From Actinacidiphila glaucinigra (GTDB lineage Bacteria > Actinomycetota > Actinomycetes > Streptomycetales > Streptomycetaceae), in assembly GCF_900188405.1 (NCBI RefSeq), contig NZ_FZOF01000035.1:26127-90126 (forward strand): DNA of 64,000 nt. Direction: 5' to 3'. A model generated the notes under the pieces. That model did not search any database and had not been told where the DNA came from. It was given only the letters and a program-made list of their open reading frames with translations. This document shows positions 34,879-43,438 of this stretch, one piece after another (position 1 is the first letter of the stretch; each line of letters opens with the position of its first letter). The position numbers were made by a program, and so were the translations under genes.

Positions 34879-36222
34879 ATGAGCGTCACGGCAGCAGCAT
34901 CTTCCGGGCGGACGCCGAGTGAGCGGACGCCCGCGGCGGTCCTCTTCGAAGGGGCCCGGGTGATCGTGGGCGACGGAGAACGCGTCATCGACGACTGCGG
35001 CATCGTCGTCCGCGGTGGCCTGATCGAGGTGATCGGCCCGCGTGATGCCCTCGGCGCCGGCCCTGCGCGGCAGACGGTCTGTCTGGCGGGGAAGACCGTG
35101 ATTCCCGCCCTCGTCAATCCGCACGGGCACATCGGCTACTGGAAGGGGGCGGGAGCGGACGCTGCGAACTTCTCCACCGACAACGTCCTCGACCATCTTC
35201 GCCGTCTGGCCTACTACGGCGTCGGCGTGTTCCAGTCCCTCGGCACCGATCGGGACGACACCGAGGTCCGCATCCGCGACAGGCAGCGGAAAGGCGACCT
35301 CGAGGAGGGCCTCGCCGTCCTCTTCACCGCGGGCGCTGGCATCGTCGCCCCCACGCCGGGCTCCGGCAACGGCGGTCCCTTCTTCGCCGCCGATGCGGTC
35401 CACGAAGCCACAAGCGCGGAGGACGCCCGTCGACACGTGCGCGCACTGGCAGCCAAGAACGTCGACGCCGTCAAGTTCTGGCTCGACGACCGGCACGGCG
35501 CCAAGGCCAGGCTGCAACCGGACGTCTACCAGGCGATCATCGACGAGGCGCACACGCACGGCCTGAAGGCCGCCGCCCACATCTACACCGTGGACGATGC
35601 CAAGGCGGCGATCCACGCAGGCGCCGACATCCTCGCGCACCTTCCCCGGACCCCTGCTCCCGACCGGGAGCTCCTCGACCTCGTTACCACCCGCGACGTC
35701 GCGGTCTTCACGTCGATGAGCATCCAACGACCGGACGGCGACGGCTGGCTCGACGACCCGGCTCTGGCCGATCTCATGCCGGCCGAGGCGATCGCCGACC
35801 TGCGCACCAGGATCAAGAGCAACGCCCCCCAGCCACTGTTCGACACGACCGAGGCCTACCAGCGCATGGAAAGCACACTGCGGACCTTCGTCGACGCCGG
35901 CGTACGGGTGGTCTTCTCGGCGGACACCGGACTGCTCACCCAGATCCCCGGCTTTGCCGAACACCGTGAACTGGAAGCCCTGGTAGCGGCAGGACTGCCA
36001 CCACTCGTGGCCCTCCGATGCGCCACAAGGGAGTCCGCGGCCCTGCTGGGGATTGCCGACCGCGGCACGCTCGAAGTGGGCAAGCGTGCCGACTTCGTCG
36101 TCCTGAGTGCGGATCCGCTGCAGGACATCACCAACACGCGCCGGATCGAATCCGTCTACTTTCAGGGCCGCCCGGTCGACCGGCTCGGCATCCGCGACCG
36201 TGTACGCGGGGCCACGGAGTAG
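34879..36222 (+). CDS. Amidohydrolase-superfamily metal-dependent hydrolase
   Basis: A 447-residue enzyme of the imidazolonepropionase/prolidase-like branch. Metal site elements are the His-x-His pair in 'NPHGHIGYW', Lys in 'AVKFWLDD', His in 'KAAAHIYT', His in 'ILAHLPR' and Asp in 'VFSADTGL'. The N-terminal beta-sandwich ('LFEGARVIVGDGERVIDDCG') and C-terminal 'GTLEVGKRADFVVLSADPL' are standard. Only 33 bp follow the previous gene. With the GntR regulator and lyase it may form a small catabolic route for an amide or lactone; this is inferred. Confidence 0.92.
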   Translation: MSVTAAASSGRTPSERTPAAVLFEGARVIVGDGERVIDDCGIVVRGGLIEVIGPRDALGAGPARQTVCLAGKTVIPALVNPHGHIGYWKGAGADAANFSTDNVLDHLRRLAYYGVGVFQSLGTDRDDTEVRIRDRQRKGDLEEGLAVLFTAGAGIVAPTPGSGNGGPFFAADAVHEATSAEDARRHVRALAAKNVDAVKFWLDDRHGAKARLQPDVYQAIIDEAHTHGLKAAAHIYTVDDAKAAIHAGADILAHLPRTPAPDRELLDLVTTRDVAVFTSMSIQRPDGDGWLDDPALADLMPAEAIADLRTRIKSNAPQPLFDTTEAYQRMESTLRTFVDAGVRVVFSADTGLLTQIPGFAEHRELEALVAAGLPPLVALRCATRESAALLGIADRGTLEVGKRADFVVLSADPLQDITNTRRIESVYFQGRPVDRLGIRDRVRGATE

Positions 36223-36238
36223 CCCCCCGACGCCCCCG

Positions 36239-36358
36239 CCGCCAGATCCGCACCGTCTCGTCGTCGCTCGTGGGGGCGAGCCGGCTGCCGTCGGGCGACA
36301 TTGCCATCGAACACACCCAGCCGCTGCTCAGTGAGGGCGCGTTGGAGAGCGCAGCCAT
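36239..36358 (-). pseudogene. WD40-repeat remnant
   Basis: A single blade, 'GWVCSMAMSPDGSRLAPTSD' then DETVRIW, sits in a 40-codon stretch without a matching gene. It is characteristic of WD40 propellers. The rest of the gene is absent, so this is a relic. Confidence 0.55.
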
Positions 36359-36384
36359 CCGGGGCGGGGTCTGAAGCGGTCCTC

Positions 36385-37083
36385 ATGCGGAAGACTGTGC
36401 GGGTGACCGTTCCCACTGCGTTCGCCGCTGCTGAAGAGATCCACGCCCATCTGGTGGATCAGCTCAACCTCGCCCTTCGCCGGCCCGGGATGTACGGCGG
36501 CGCGACAGCTCTTCGGATTCTGATTGATCACCTGCTGTTCGTGGAGCGCCAGCCTGAGGCATGGGCTCAGCTTCAGCGGGAGTGGGAAGACCGCGGGCTG
36601 TGGACCTCCACAGGCATCTCGGGAGCTTTCCGAGACTTGTTCCCCAGGCAGGCGGACGACCACGTGATCGCCTCGGTGTACGCGGAGTTCGTGCATCGAC
36701 GCGGCTGGCTCAAGCCTGACCACGTGCTCACGGGGGAGGCGTACGAGGCCCTGGCGGGCCGTGTCCGGCAGTGGGCGGCTGTGGACCGCACGTGGGCGGA
36801 GGTGACGGCGGAGTTCGGCTCTCCCTCCGTGCTGTTCGGCGGGAACAACCCGCTGTACGGGAAGACGCTTGCCTACCTCACGGAGGATCCGCAGCGCCCG
36901 ATGGTGGTCTTCCACCTGTGGAACGGCAGCGAACCAGGAGCCGAAGCGTGGCCGCCCGAGCACCAGCAACCGTTGCTCCTCGCAGTGCGTTGTGGCAGGG
37001 GCTCGTTCAGCGGATCGTCGACCTTCACCCCCGAGGGCGAGCGGAGGAAGCCCACAATCGGTGATCCTTGCCCGGCGCAGTAG
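36385..37083 (+). CDS. Hypothetical protein
   Basis: A 232-residue soluble protein I do not recognise. Features include 'LNLALRRPGMYGGATALRIL' near the N-terminus, which resembles small Streptomyces/actinobacterial hypotheticals with a GMYxG turn, and 'FGSPSVLFGGNNPLYGKTLA' in the C-terminal half. The ATG at 36385 is chosen because the upstream extension is remnant DNA; the ribosome site is weak. No signal or membrane segment. Confidence 0.75.
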   Translation: MRKTVRVTVPTAFAAAEEIHAHLVDQLNLALRRPGMYGGATALRILIDHLLFVERQPEAWAQLQREWEDRGLWTSTGISGAFRDLFPRQADDHVIASVYAEFVHRRGWLKPDHVLTGEAYEALAGRVRQWAAVDRTWAEVTAEFGSPSVLFGGNNPLYGKTLAYLTEDPQRPMVVFHLWNGSEPGAEAWPPEHQQPLLLAVRCGRGSFSGSSTFTPEGERRKPTIGDPCPAQ

Positions 37084-37186
37084 CAGCTCCGACGGCGAGC
37101 GCAGGTAACCACGGGGGACTCTCGGGGCAGTGAGTCCGCCTCCGCTGGGACGCGTCCGGCCGGCGGAAGACTCCCCGGCCATCGGT

Positions 37187-38254
37187 TCAGACGACGGATT
37201 CCGGCATGTCGTCGGAGGTGGTGAGCTTCAGTGCTTCACGTGCCTTGATCGCCTGTTCGTGGCCGGGCCTGTGCAGGGCCGCCTCGTAGTGGTCGTAGAA
37301 CGTTCCCACGTCCTTCGCGTCGGCGGCGTTCGCCCAGTGAGGGCGGGCAGCCTCGATCTCTGTTTGGAGCGCTGCTACGTGCGGCTGCGCTCCGGCGGGC
37401 CATTGGTGGACGCGCAGGATGCGCGCCTGCTCGTCGAGGGCGACTGCGACGTCGTGTGCCCACTGGCGATAGCCCGTGAAGTCGTCCTTGACGTAGTCGG
37501 CTTCCGGTTTGAGGCCGAATCTGGCGTCGTTGATGACGTTGGCGGCTTTGAGGTAGGCGACCTGGTGCTCGTCGAGCATGGTCTCGTCTCTGCGGACCGA
37601 TCCCTTGAGGGGACCGGCGGGGTCCCGGTAGAACAGGCACGTCACCTGGCGGTCGCCGTCCGCCCAGCTCTCCTTGCTGGGCGCGTAGTAGGTCACCTCG
37701 ACCCCCGTTGGCAGCGCCCAGGAGTCCATGGCGTAGCTGTTGCTCAGGTCCCAGCACCGGGTGTCGGCCTTCTCGCTGACAGCGTCGTCGCCCGGGAAGG
37801 CGTACCGGTCGGCGATCTCGAACACTGCGTACACCTCGGCGGTGTGCCGGCCCTCGCACGACACGAAGGAGAACTCCAGGAACGCGTACGCCAACTCGTC
37901 GTTGCCGGTGTCGATGCAGTCGCCCTTGCGGAGGGAGAAGTAGTCGTCGCTGTAGGGCGCCGCCCCGGCTGCTTCCTCGCCCAGGCCCTTCGGGAGCTGG
38001 TAAGTGCCCAGAGCCAGGGTGACGGCGCAGACCAGCGTGCTCAGCGACGACAGGACCAGGCCGGTCGTGGCCATGCCCTTGCCGCGCTCCCCACGCTTGT
38101 CGATCCGGGTCAGCGCCATCGCGCCCAGTACGACGCCGAGCAGCGGCAGACCCAGCAGCAGCCCGGACACCAGCGCCGCGACGGCGAGCCCGTTCAGCGG
38201 TGGCCGCGCCGGGGCGGAAGGCGGCGCGAAGGACGGCGGGTTCGGCGAGTCCAC
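37187..38254 (-). CDS. DUF4190 / septum-formation-family membrane protein
   Basis: A 355-residue membrane protein. The N-terminus is Pro-rich and cytoplasmic, followed by two helices of a DUF4190 domain ('GLAVAALVSGLLLGLPLLGV', 'GLVLSSLSTLVCAVTLALGT'). The extracellular part starts with the septum-formation pattern 'FSLRKGDCIDT', 'FVSCEGRHTAEVYAVFEI' and 'CWDLSNSYA', with paired Cys residues, and ends in a helical tail. Members are widespread in actinobacteria; direct involvement in septation is unproven. No operon partner. Confidence 0.88.
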   Translation of the reverse strand: MDSPNPPSFAPPSAPARPPLNGLAVAALVSGLLLGLPLLGVVLGAMALTRIDKRGERGKGMATTGLVLSSLSTLVCAVTLALGTYQLPKGLGEEAAGAAPYSDDYFSLRKGDCIDTGNDELAYAFLEFSFVSCEGRHTAEVYAVFEIADRYAFPGDDAVSEKADTRCWDLSNSYAMDSWALPTGVEVTYYAPSKESWADGDRQVTCLFYRDPAGPLKGSVRRDETMLDEHQVAYLKAANVINDARFGLKPEADYVKDDFTGYRQWAHDVAVALDEQARILRVHQWPAGAQPHVAALQTEIEAARPHWANAADAKDVGTFYDHYEAALHRPGHEQAIKAREALKLTTSDDMPESVV

Positions 38255-38470
38255 GGAACAGCGCTCCTCATGGGAGGTCGGGCGAACGGCTGCGCGAATA
38301 TATCCGGTTTCTTGATCGCGGCCCGAACCGGAGTCCCGATGTGTCCGGCAGGCGGCAGTGAAGTGAATCAGGACCCAACAGCCCCTGTCGTAGCGGGAGT
38401 CGCGATCACTCGGGCATGCGCGTGGCCGCGGGCGCCGCGCCCTTCCGAGTCCTTCTGGCGGGAGCCCGGT

Positions 38471-39268
38471 TCAACAGCAGTGGATCTTCGCTGTGGCCTG
38501 GCGGAAGTCCCCGGTCGTGAATGCCCTGACCGGGATCGTGAAGTACAACGTTCCGGCGTCGCCCCAGCCCCATCCGAGGTCCGCGTCCTCCGCCAGCTGC
38601 AGCAGATGGACTGCGGGGCCATCGTCCTCGCGGGAGGTCACCTTGAGCGTGTATGAAGTGTCTGGCCAGCCGAAGGCACAGTGACTGCCGGCGGTGTTCC
38701 CGTCGAGATCTCCCATCTCGCTGAGAATGAGCGATGCCGCACCCCAGTGCTGTTCCTTGTCGAACTCAACGTCTTCGTCCTCGACATCCCAGCAGTCCGG
38801 AAGCATGGTGAGCTCAGCTGCGTGCAGAGGTACGGCCGGATACCTTCTCGCCGGAACAGGTGCCTGCGTCTCGACCGCGCGTGCCGGATCGGCGGGAATC
38901 ACGCAGTACGCCGCGGGCCCGATCGCATCCAGTTTGCGGTACTCCTCGTACGGCAAGTCGGGATCGAGGTAGAAGAAATTGAGCAGCCCGGGCCGTACGG
39001 GCAGTTCGTCGCCCAGCCATGCAGCAAGGGCATCGGTGTCCAGCACGGCGTGCAGGGACAGCGGCACCCCGCTCTGTTCGGGCCAGGTGGTGCCCGGTTC
39101 GAGCAGCGCGACCCCGCCGAGGCGGCATTGCCCAGTGGCCGGCGCATTGTCCGTGGGTCGGACCAACTGGAAGCCACGGCGGGCCATGGCGGCAAACTGC
39201 TGGCCAGCCTTTTCACCGAGCCGTTCGGTGCATACACGGCTCAAGCTGGCAGAGTCATCGAACAGCAT
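38471..39268 (-). CDS. DUF1963 (YwqG-like) protein
   Basis: A 265-residue soluble protein. Family signs are 'CRLGGVALLEPGTTWPEQS', 'VPLSLHAVLDTDALAAWLG', 'LLNFFYLDPDLPYEE', 'HWGAASLILSEMGDLDG' and 'HLLQLAEDADLGWGWGDAGT'. The ATG at 39268 follows GGGAGGGG. DUF1963 proteins have a YwqG fold of unknown biochemistry and are often found in polymorphic toxin neighbourhoods as immunity-like proteins. Confidence 0.85.
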   Translation of the reverse strand: MLFDDSASLSRVCTERLGEKAGQQFAAMARRGFQLVRPTDNAPATGQCRLGGVALLEPGTTWPEQSGVPLSLHAVLDTDALAAWLGDELPVRPGLLNFFYLDPDLPYEEYRKLDAIGPAAYCVIPADPARAVETQAPVPARRYPAVPLHAAELTMLPDCWDVEDEDVEFDKEQHWGAASLILSEMGDLDGNTAGSHCAFGWPDTSYTLKVTSREDDGPAVHLLQLAEDADLGWGWGDAGTLYFTIPVRAFTTGDFRQATAKIHCC

Positions 39269-39666
39269 GCCCGGATCCCCTCCCACTTGACGCCCTGTAG
39301 CACACACATACAGCAACCGAGGTGACCATAGACCAACGAGGCAAACCCTCGACCACCGGTTGACGAGCACCACAGGCCTCGCGACCGTCGTGCCCATAGT
39401 TCGCATCGAGGGGATTGGGCATGCCACAGCCGTGCCAGGTAAGGCGGTGCCGAACGGGGAACCACAAGGAGCAGCGGTGACCAGACCACGTGGCCACTGG
39501 TCAACGTCCGCCCAGGCGAGGCGTGGTCCGGAACCGTCCCAGCGCGCCGGCCCACCTGTCCGCCAGCGGGACGGCAGGCGCTTGATCTGCGTCGACGGTT
39601 GGAACCACCAGGGTCTTGTCGGCGTTGGAGCGGCCACCGTGGCTGGTGGCCGTTCCATCGGCGCGC
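39269..39666. other. Intergenic region
   Basis: About 400 bp upstream of the DUF1963 gene and beyond the 3' end of the DUF3592 gene. It should carry the DUF1963 promoter; I see nothing else supportable. Confidence 0.5.
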
Positions 39667-40071
39667 CTAGCCGAGCACGAGCGCGAGCGCGCTGAGTGCG
39701 AGCAGGCCGAACGACAGCAGAAGCGTCGTTGCCGAGACGACCACGAAACAGAGAGCCACCCTGCCGTTCCCCACACGGTCGGGGGTCGACACGTTGACGG
39801 GTTCCCGCGGATCGTAGACCACCGCAAGGAGGCCCCCTACACGGGCAGGCGGGATGTCGAACGGGGCAACCGTTGTGCGTATGCCCTGGCCGCCGTCCGT
39901 CGTGAACTCGATCGTGAGTGTGTTGTTTCCGTTCGGCCCTCCTGCGATGTTCACGCACCTCGCCTGAGTCCGGATCCCGCGCTTGCGCAACGCACGGCCT
40001 CCCTGGAAGATGCGCCACGAGAGCCACAGGACAAGAATCGACGCAGCCGCCAGAATCACCAGACCGAACAC
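39667..40071 (-). CDS. DUF3592 membrane protein
   Basis: A 134-residue protein with an N-terminal helix ('LVILAAASILVLWLSWRIFQ'), a beta-rich extracytoplasmic loop ('TQARCVNIAGGPNGNNTLTI', 'VGGLLAVVYDPREPVNVST') and a C-terminal helix ('LLLSFGLLALSALALVLG'). This helix-DUF3592-helix plan is common in Streptomyces. Function unknown; no operon partner. Confidence 0.85.
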   Translation of the reverse strand: MFGLVILAAASILVLWLSWRIFQGGRALRKRGIRTQARCVNIAGGPNGNNTLTIEFTTDGGQGIRTTVAPFDIPPARVGGLLAVVYDPREPVNVSTPDRVGNGRVALCFVVVSATTLLLSFGLLALSALALVLG

Positions 40072-40257
40072 TTCATTCCCCCCGGATGCCGGCCGCAGGA
40101 ACGCCGAGCGGTGCAGGACTGCACGTCATGCGGCAACCGCGCGTCACTCTAGGGCTGTTGGTCCACGCGTGTCACGAAGTGATCGACATGCCCGCGGCAG
40201 TCTCTGTCGATTCGATCACCGGCGGCGACCAGCAGATCTGCTTCGGCATCTGCAGCT

Positions 40258-40612
40258 GAGTCAGCAGAGGCAGGCGGAGCCTTTCCTATTACGGAGGGCT
40301 CATACAAGCCGGCCGCGACCTACACCCGAGGGGTTCAGATGCTCTCCAGAGCCCTGCTGACTTCTGCGCCGAGTACGCCAGAGTGCACAACCGCGATAAA
40401 ACCGATGAATTGGGCGCCGTGTTCACGCTGGAAGAGGTGACCGTCGTCAGCGAGACCCCGCAGACGGCGCGGATCGAGGCCCTGTGGTTCACCTGCGGCC
40501 ACGAGCCGGGTTCTGGGTACTACGACGTTTTTGAGCGCACCGCCTTCGTCCTGGTTCAAGGAGGACGGCGGGTGGCTCCTGCACTCCGAAAAGGATCTCG
40601 GCTACGAGTGAC
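40258..40612 (+). pseudogene. Frameshifted copy of the NTF2-like hypothetical gene
   Basis: Closely similar to 3539-3894. Relative to that copy, one base is missing near 40353 and one is gained near 40557, so the frame is lost at both ends, though the central 'HNRDKTDELGAVFTLEEVTV' to 'GYYDVFERTAFVLV' is preserved. Similarity starts abruptly at GAGTCAGCAG in both copies and extends past the stop. Confidence 0.8.
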
Positions 40613-41072
40613 ACCTGATGAGCGTCGTGGACCTTGCACTGCGTACGCCTGCGTCACCGCGGCCATCGATCTCGCCCTGTTCATCCTTTACCAGCCCGCT
40701 GAACCTCAGCAGAGCCTGCGCCGCGAACTGCGCGCCCTGCCCACGCGGCAGGTCCTCCTCGGAGTGGCCACCGCGGTCTTCGCTGCTGACGCCTTTCCTG
40801 GATCTCGGGGCGTCGATCTCGAGCCCGGCGAGGGTCCCCGCTCGACGGCCTCGGACAGGCCGAGTTCGTAGATTCACTGGCCTCAGGTGCCGGCCGGATC
40901 GTCGCTCATGGCATGCTTCACCTTCTGCCGCGCTGCCTGCGCCGCTGTTGCCGGGGCTGCTGGGACGGGTGGCGGGCTCGTGGCCGGGAGTGGGATTGGG
41001 AACCGACGGCTCGTGAGGTGCGTCTGCAAGGTGACGGGTCGGCAGGGCCCTGTGTTTGCGGAGCTGGAGAAC

Positions 41073-41267
41073 ATGTTCGTTGTGGTGTTGCTCGGGGTGC
41101 TGGCGTTTGTCGTCGGTGGGTGCGTGTGCGTGGTATGGGCCGAGCGCGGCGGGCCCCGCTGGGTTCGTGTCGTTGCGACCGTGACCCTTGCTGCGGGCAA
41201 GTTGCTTCGCCAATCGGACAGGAGCCGGCGTCGGAGCATGAGCCGGTCGGGCAGCGACGGCGACTAG
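41073..41267 (+). CDS. 64-residue single-helix membrane protein
   Basis: The ATG at 41073 follows GGAGAAC and begins 'MFVVVLLGVLAFVVGGCVCV', one transmembrane helix, then a basic cytoplasmic tail ('SDRSRRRSMSRSGSD'). Tail composition suggests membrane or nucleic-acid contact. No family recognised. The upstream 200 bp hold no firm gene. Confidence 0.55.
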   Translation: MFVVVLLGVLAFVVGGCVCVVWAERGGPRWVRVVATVTLAAGKLLRQSDRSRRRSMSRSGSDGD

Positions 41268-41378
41268 AAATCCCCAGGTGCGATGGACCCGGCGCCGCGA
41301 GCGCCCCATGGAACGATCGCCGTAGCTGTTCGCCAGGATTGAGAACACCGCCAGTCGCACGGCACCGCCTGGGGCGGG

Positions 41379-41843
41379 CTAGTGCGATGACCAGGAAAAA
41401 CTTGGCTGGCTGGCCGGACAAACCTCTACAAGATCGAAGCCGTCCTCGTGGCGCACGACATGGTGTACCTGGCCCAGACCGTTGTCACGGACGAACCCGA
41501 CCCATCCTCGCGTTGTCGCGTGTCGAAGAAGCCATCCGACGATGTCCATAGTCACTTCGAAGTCGTCCTCGTGGACGCACGTCCGGACGGTCAAGGCCCA
41601 CGGTTGGTCCGGTCTATCTACGTCATGGACAAGCAGGGACACATCGGCCCCGTCGAAGATGAGGCTCGCCGAACCACCGTCGAACGTCGGCCAGGGCTCG
41701 TGCAACGAGCCCTCCCAGGAGGCAGACTTCAACTCTGCCGGCATGTCTGCCTGCCCCAGGAGCCACCTCAGTTCGGAAAGCACTGGTTCGGGCAGGTCCG
41801 GCGGCAGGTTCACTGCCAAAAACAGGTCGTAGTGGTCACTCAC
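41379..41843 (-). CDS. Conserved hypothetical protein
   Basis: A 154-residue soluble acidic protein: 'YDLFLAVNLPPDLPEPVLSE', 'GGSASLIFDGADVSLLVHDV', 'WALTVRTCVHEDDFEVTMD' and 'GWVGFVRDNGLGQVHHVVRH'. Strand-rich segments with regular spacing indicate a real fold. Similar small proteins are frequent in Streptomyces genomes and lack an assigned function. It stands alone. Confidence 0.78.
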   Translation of the reverse strand: MSDHYDLFLAVNLPPDLPEPVLSELRWLLGQADMPAELKSASWEGSLHEPWPTFDGGSASLIFDGADVSLLVHDVDRPDQPWALTVRTCVHEDDFEVTMDIVGWLLRHATTRGWVGFVRDNGLGQVHHVVRHEDGFDLVEVCPASQPSFSWSSH

Positions 41844-42446
41844 GTCAAAGACCCTAGCCGCCAGCCACTGGCAGCTCTGCGGGCCCCTGGTGCTCTCAAA
41901 GCTGTGCTTCCCAGTACGTCTGTTCTTTCTGCCGCGACGGTCGATTCCTCACCTGCTGCGGCTCTGCTTGGGCGGCCTTTGTTGGGCGGGACGGGCGGGG
42001 GGCCGGTGACCGGAGTGGGATCGGGAACCGGCGAGTGCGGGCACCCGTAGAGCATCGGGTCGCTGTCGCTGTCGCTGTCGCTGTCGCCGGCGTCGACGCA
42101 CCTGAGGATCTCTACCGTGCGTTTTCGTTGGGAGGGGGAGTGCGGCCAGGTCCTCGTCGAGGATCACCAGGGTGCGGCCGTCCGGTCGCTTCCAACCCCG
42201 CGCGTTCTCCGACTGCGGGCGACGTCTTCACTCTCGCAGCCCCGGCCTTCCGGTGCTTGGCCCTGGTGCCGTCGCGAGCATGGACCGGATGGAACCCCGT
42301 GCGGTGTTTCTCGGTCGGCGAGTGGAGGTGGACGGGCAGGCTGCCCCGGGCCGTAGCTGACGTAGCCGGTCCGGATTGCGCGTATACCGACGGCAGGCAA
42401 CCTGGGGTGGTCGGAGGCGCGGTGGGCTGCTTCTTGCCGCTGATCG
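41844..42446. other. Intergenic region with a hexamer repeat
   Basis: About 600 bp without a supportable gene. It includes four GTCGCT hexamers plus one variant (42059-42088) and a segment at 41944-42026 loosely resembling 40924-41013. The last 50 bp match the flank of the remnant at 16034. Confidence 0.5.
42059..42088 (+). repeat. (GTCGCT)4 tandem hexamer tract
   Basis: Four exact GTCGCT units followed by GTCGCC. It lies between genes, so length changes would not disrupt a protein. Confidence 0.85.
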
Positions 42447-42815
42447 TCAGCTGGCGTTTTCGGCGGCGTAGGTCTGGAGCTTGCGCAGGGCTTGAGGTGC
42501 GGCGTTTTCGTCGACGCGGGCGACGATGACGATTTTGTTGGTGGCGACCGCGACGATTGCCTTGTCGTCCTTCTTGCCGATGACGGTGTCGTCCTGTCGG
42601 GCTGTGAGCGCGTAGTTCTCGCCCTGAACCGCCAGGCGCGGCGTGGCTTCGGGATCGCGGACCGTCTGCACGATCTCCTTGGTCTCCTGGGGCGAGGGGT
42701 GCCAGTGCGCGGCGTCGCTGGTGCCGTACAGGCTGCCGCTGAGGTCGGCGAGGAACACCGCATCCACGCCCGGAGTGCTTTGGACAATGCCTTCGCAGGA
42801 CGGTTCCCAGCTCAT
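42447..42815 (-). CDS. Profilin-like family protein
   Basis: A 122-residue protein opening 'MSWEPSCEGIVQSTPGVDAV' and continuing 'FLADLSGSLYGTSDAAHWHP', 'YALTARQDDTVIGKKDDKAI' and 'VAVATNKIVIVARVDENAAP'. The 'LxGxLxG...GxKxxxxI' arrangement matches eukaryotic-type profilin folds occasionally found in actinobacteria. The ATG at 42815 has AAAGGAG. Whether it binds polyproline or any cytoskeletal partner is unknown. A 3' copy of this gene lies at 16034-16114. Confidence 0.78.
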   Translation of the reverse strand: MSWEPSCEGIVQSTPGVDAVFLADLSGSLYGTSDAAHWHPSPQETKEIVQTVRDPEATPRLAVQGENYALTARQDDTVIGKKDDKAIVAVATNKIVIVARVDENAAPQALRKLQTYAAENAS

Positions 42816-43438
42816 GAACCGCTCCTTTCCGATGGGGAGCCGGCGGCTGCCGGACTCGGGTCGAAGACGGCGGGCATACCGCCAGCCTGCGGCGTGGGGC
42901 GGTTTCCCGCGCGGGGTGCTGCTCCGGGCCAGTGACCAGCGCACGCGCAGGTCAACCACCGATTCCGCCGTCAATGGCCGCGCAGCGCCCTACCGTGCGC
43001 CTTGCGGGCATTCGTCGTCAGCGGAGCGCTGGGCAGCGTGCTCGCCGCTGACACCGGGGCGGTGCTTCCAGGCCTGTCCTCCCGCGTGATCGCAACAGGG
43101 CCCGCGCCTGACACGGCGCGAGGGGCCACGCCGACTCCGGCATAGTCCCTCGCCTGGTCCCCGACGACCGCTGTGTGGCGGCGCTTGGATGCGGCGCCTG
43201 CACGAAGTCGGTCTGCGGTGCGCGAACACACTGGCCGCGACCCGTCCGAAGGCGGCTGATGCCGTCCCGTTGACAGTGCGCTTCGAACCGGGCGAAGCCG
43301 GCGAGTGACGGGTGGCTGCTGGTGCTGCGCACGCAGGTCGGCAAGTCCAAGCAGGTACGGCTGCCGTGCGCTGCAACGCGCTGCACTCGCGTGCTTGTGG
43401 GCCTTGTCCGGTCGTGTGTCGGTAAGGATCATGACCGT
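42816..43438. other. Intergenic region
   Basis: About 620 bp between divergent genes. No frame shows family features or a ribosome site; it should contain both promoters. Confidence 0.5.

Noticed and set aside
33868..35964. A 698-codon minus-strand open frame opposite the lyase and amidohydrolase
   Set aside because: It spans two real genes antisense and shows no family features.
40924..42026. Loose direct repeat (40924-41013 versus 41944-42026)
   Set aside because: Similarity is limited to GC-rich stretches with GTGGGAT..GGGAACCG; it could be composition, and no boundary is visible.
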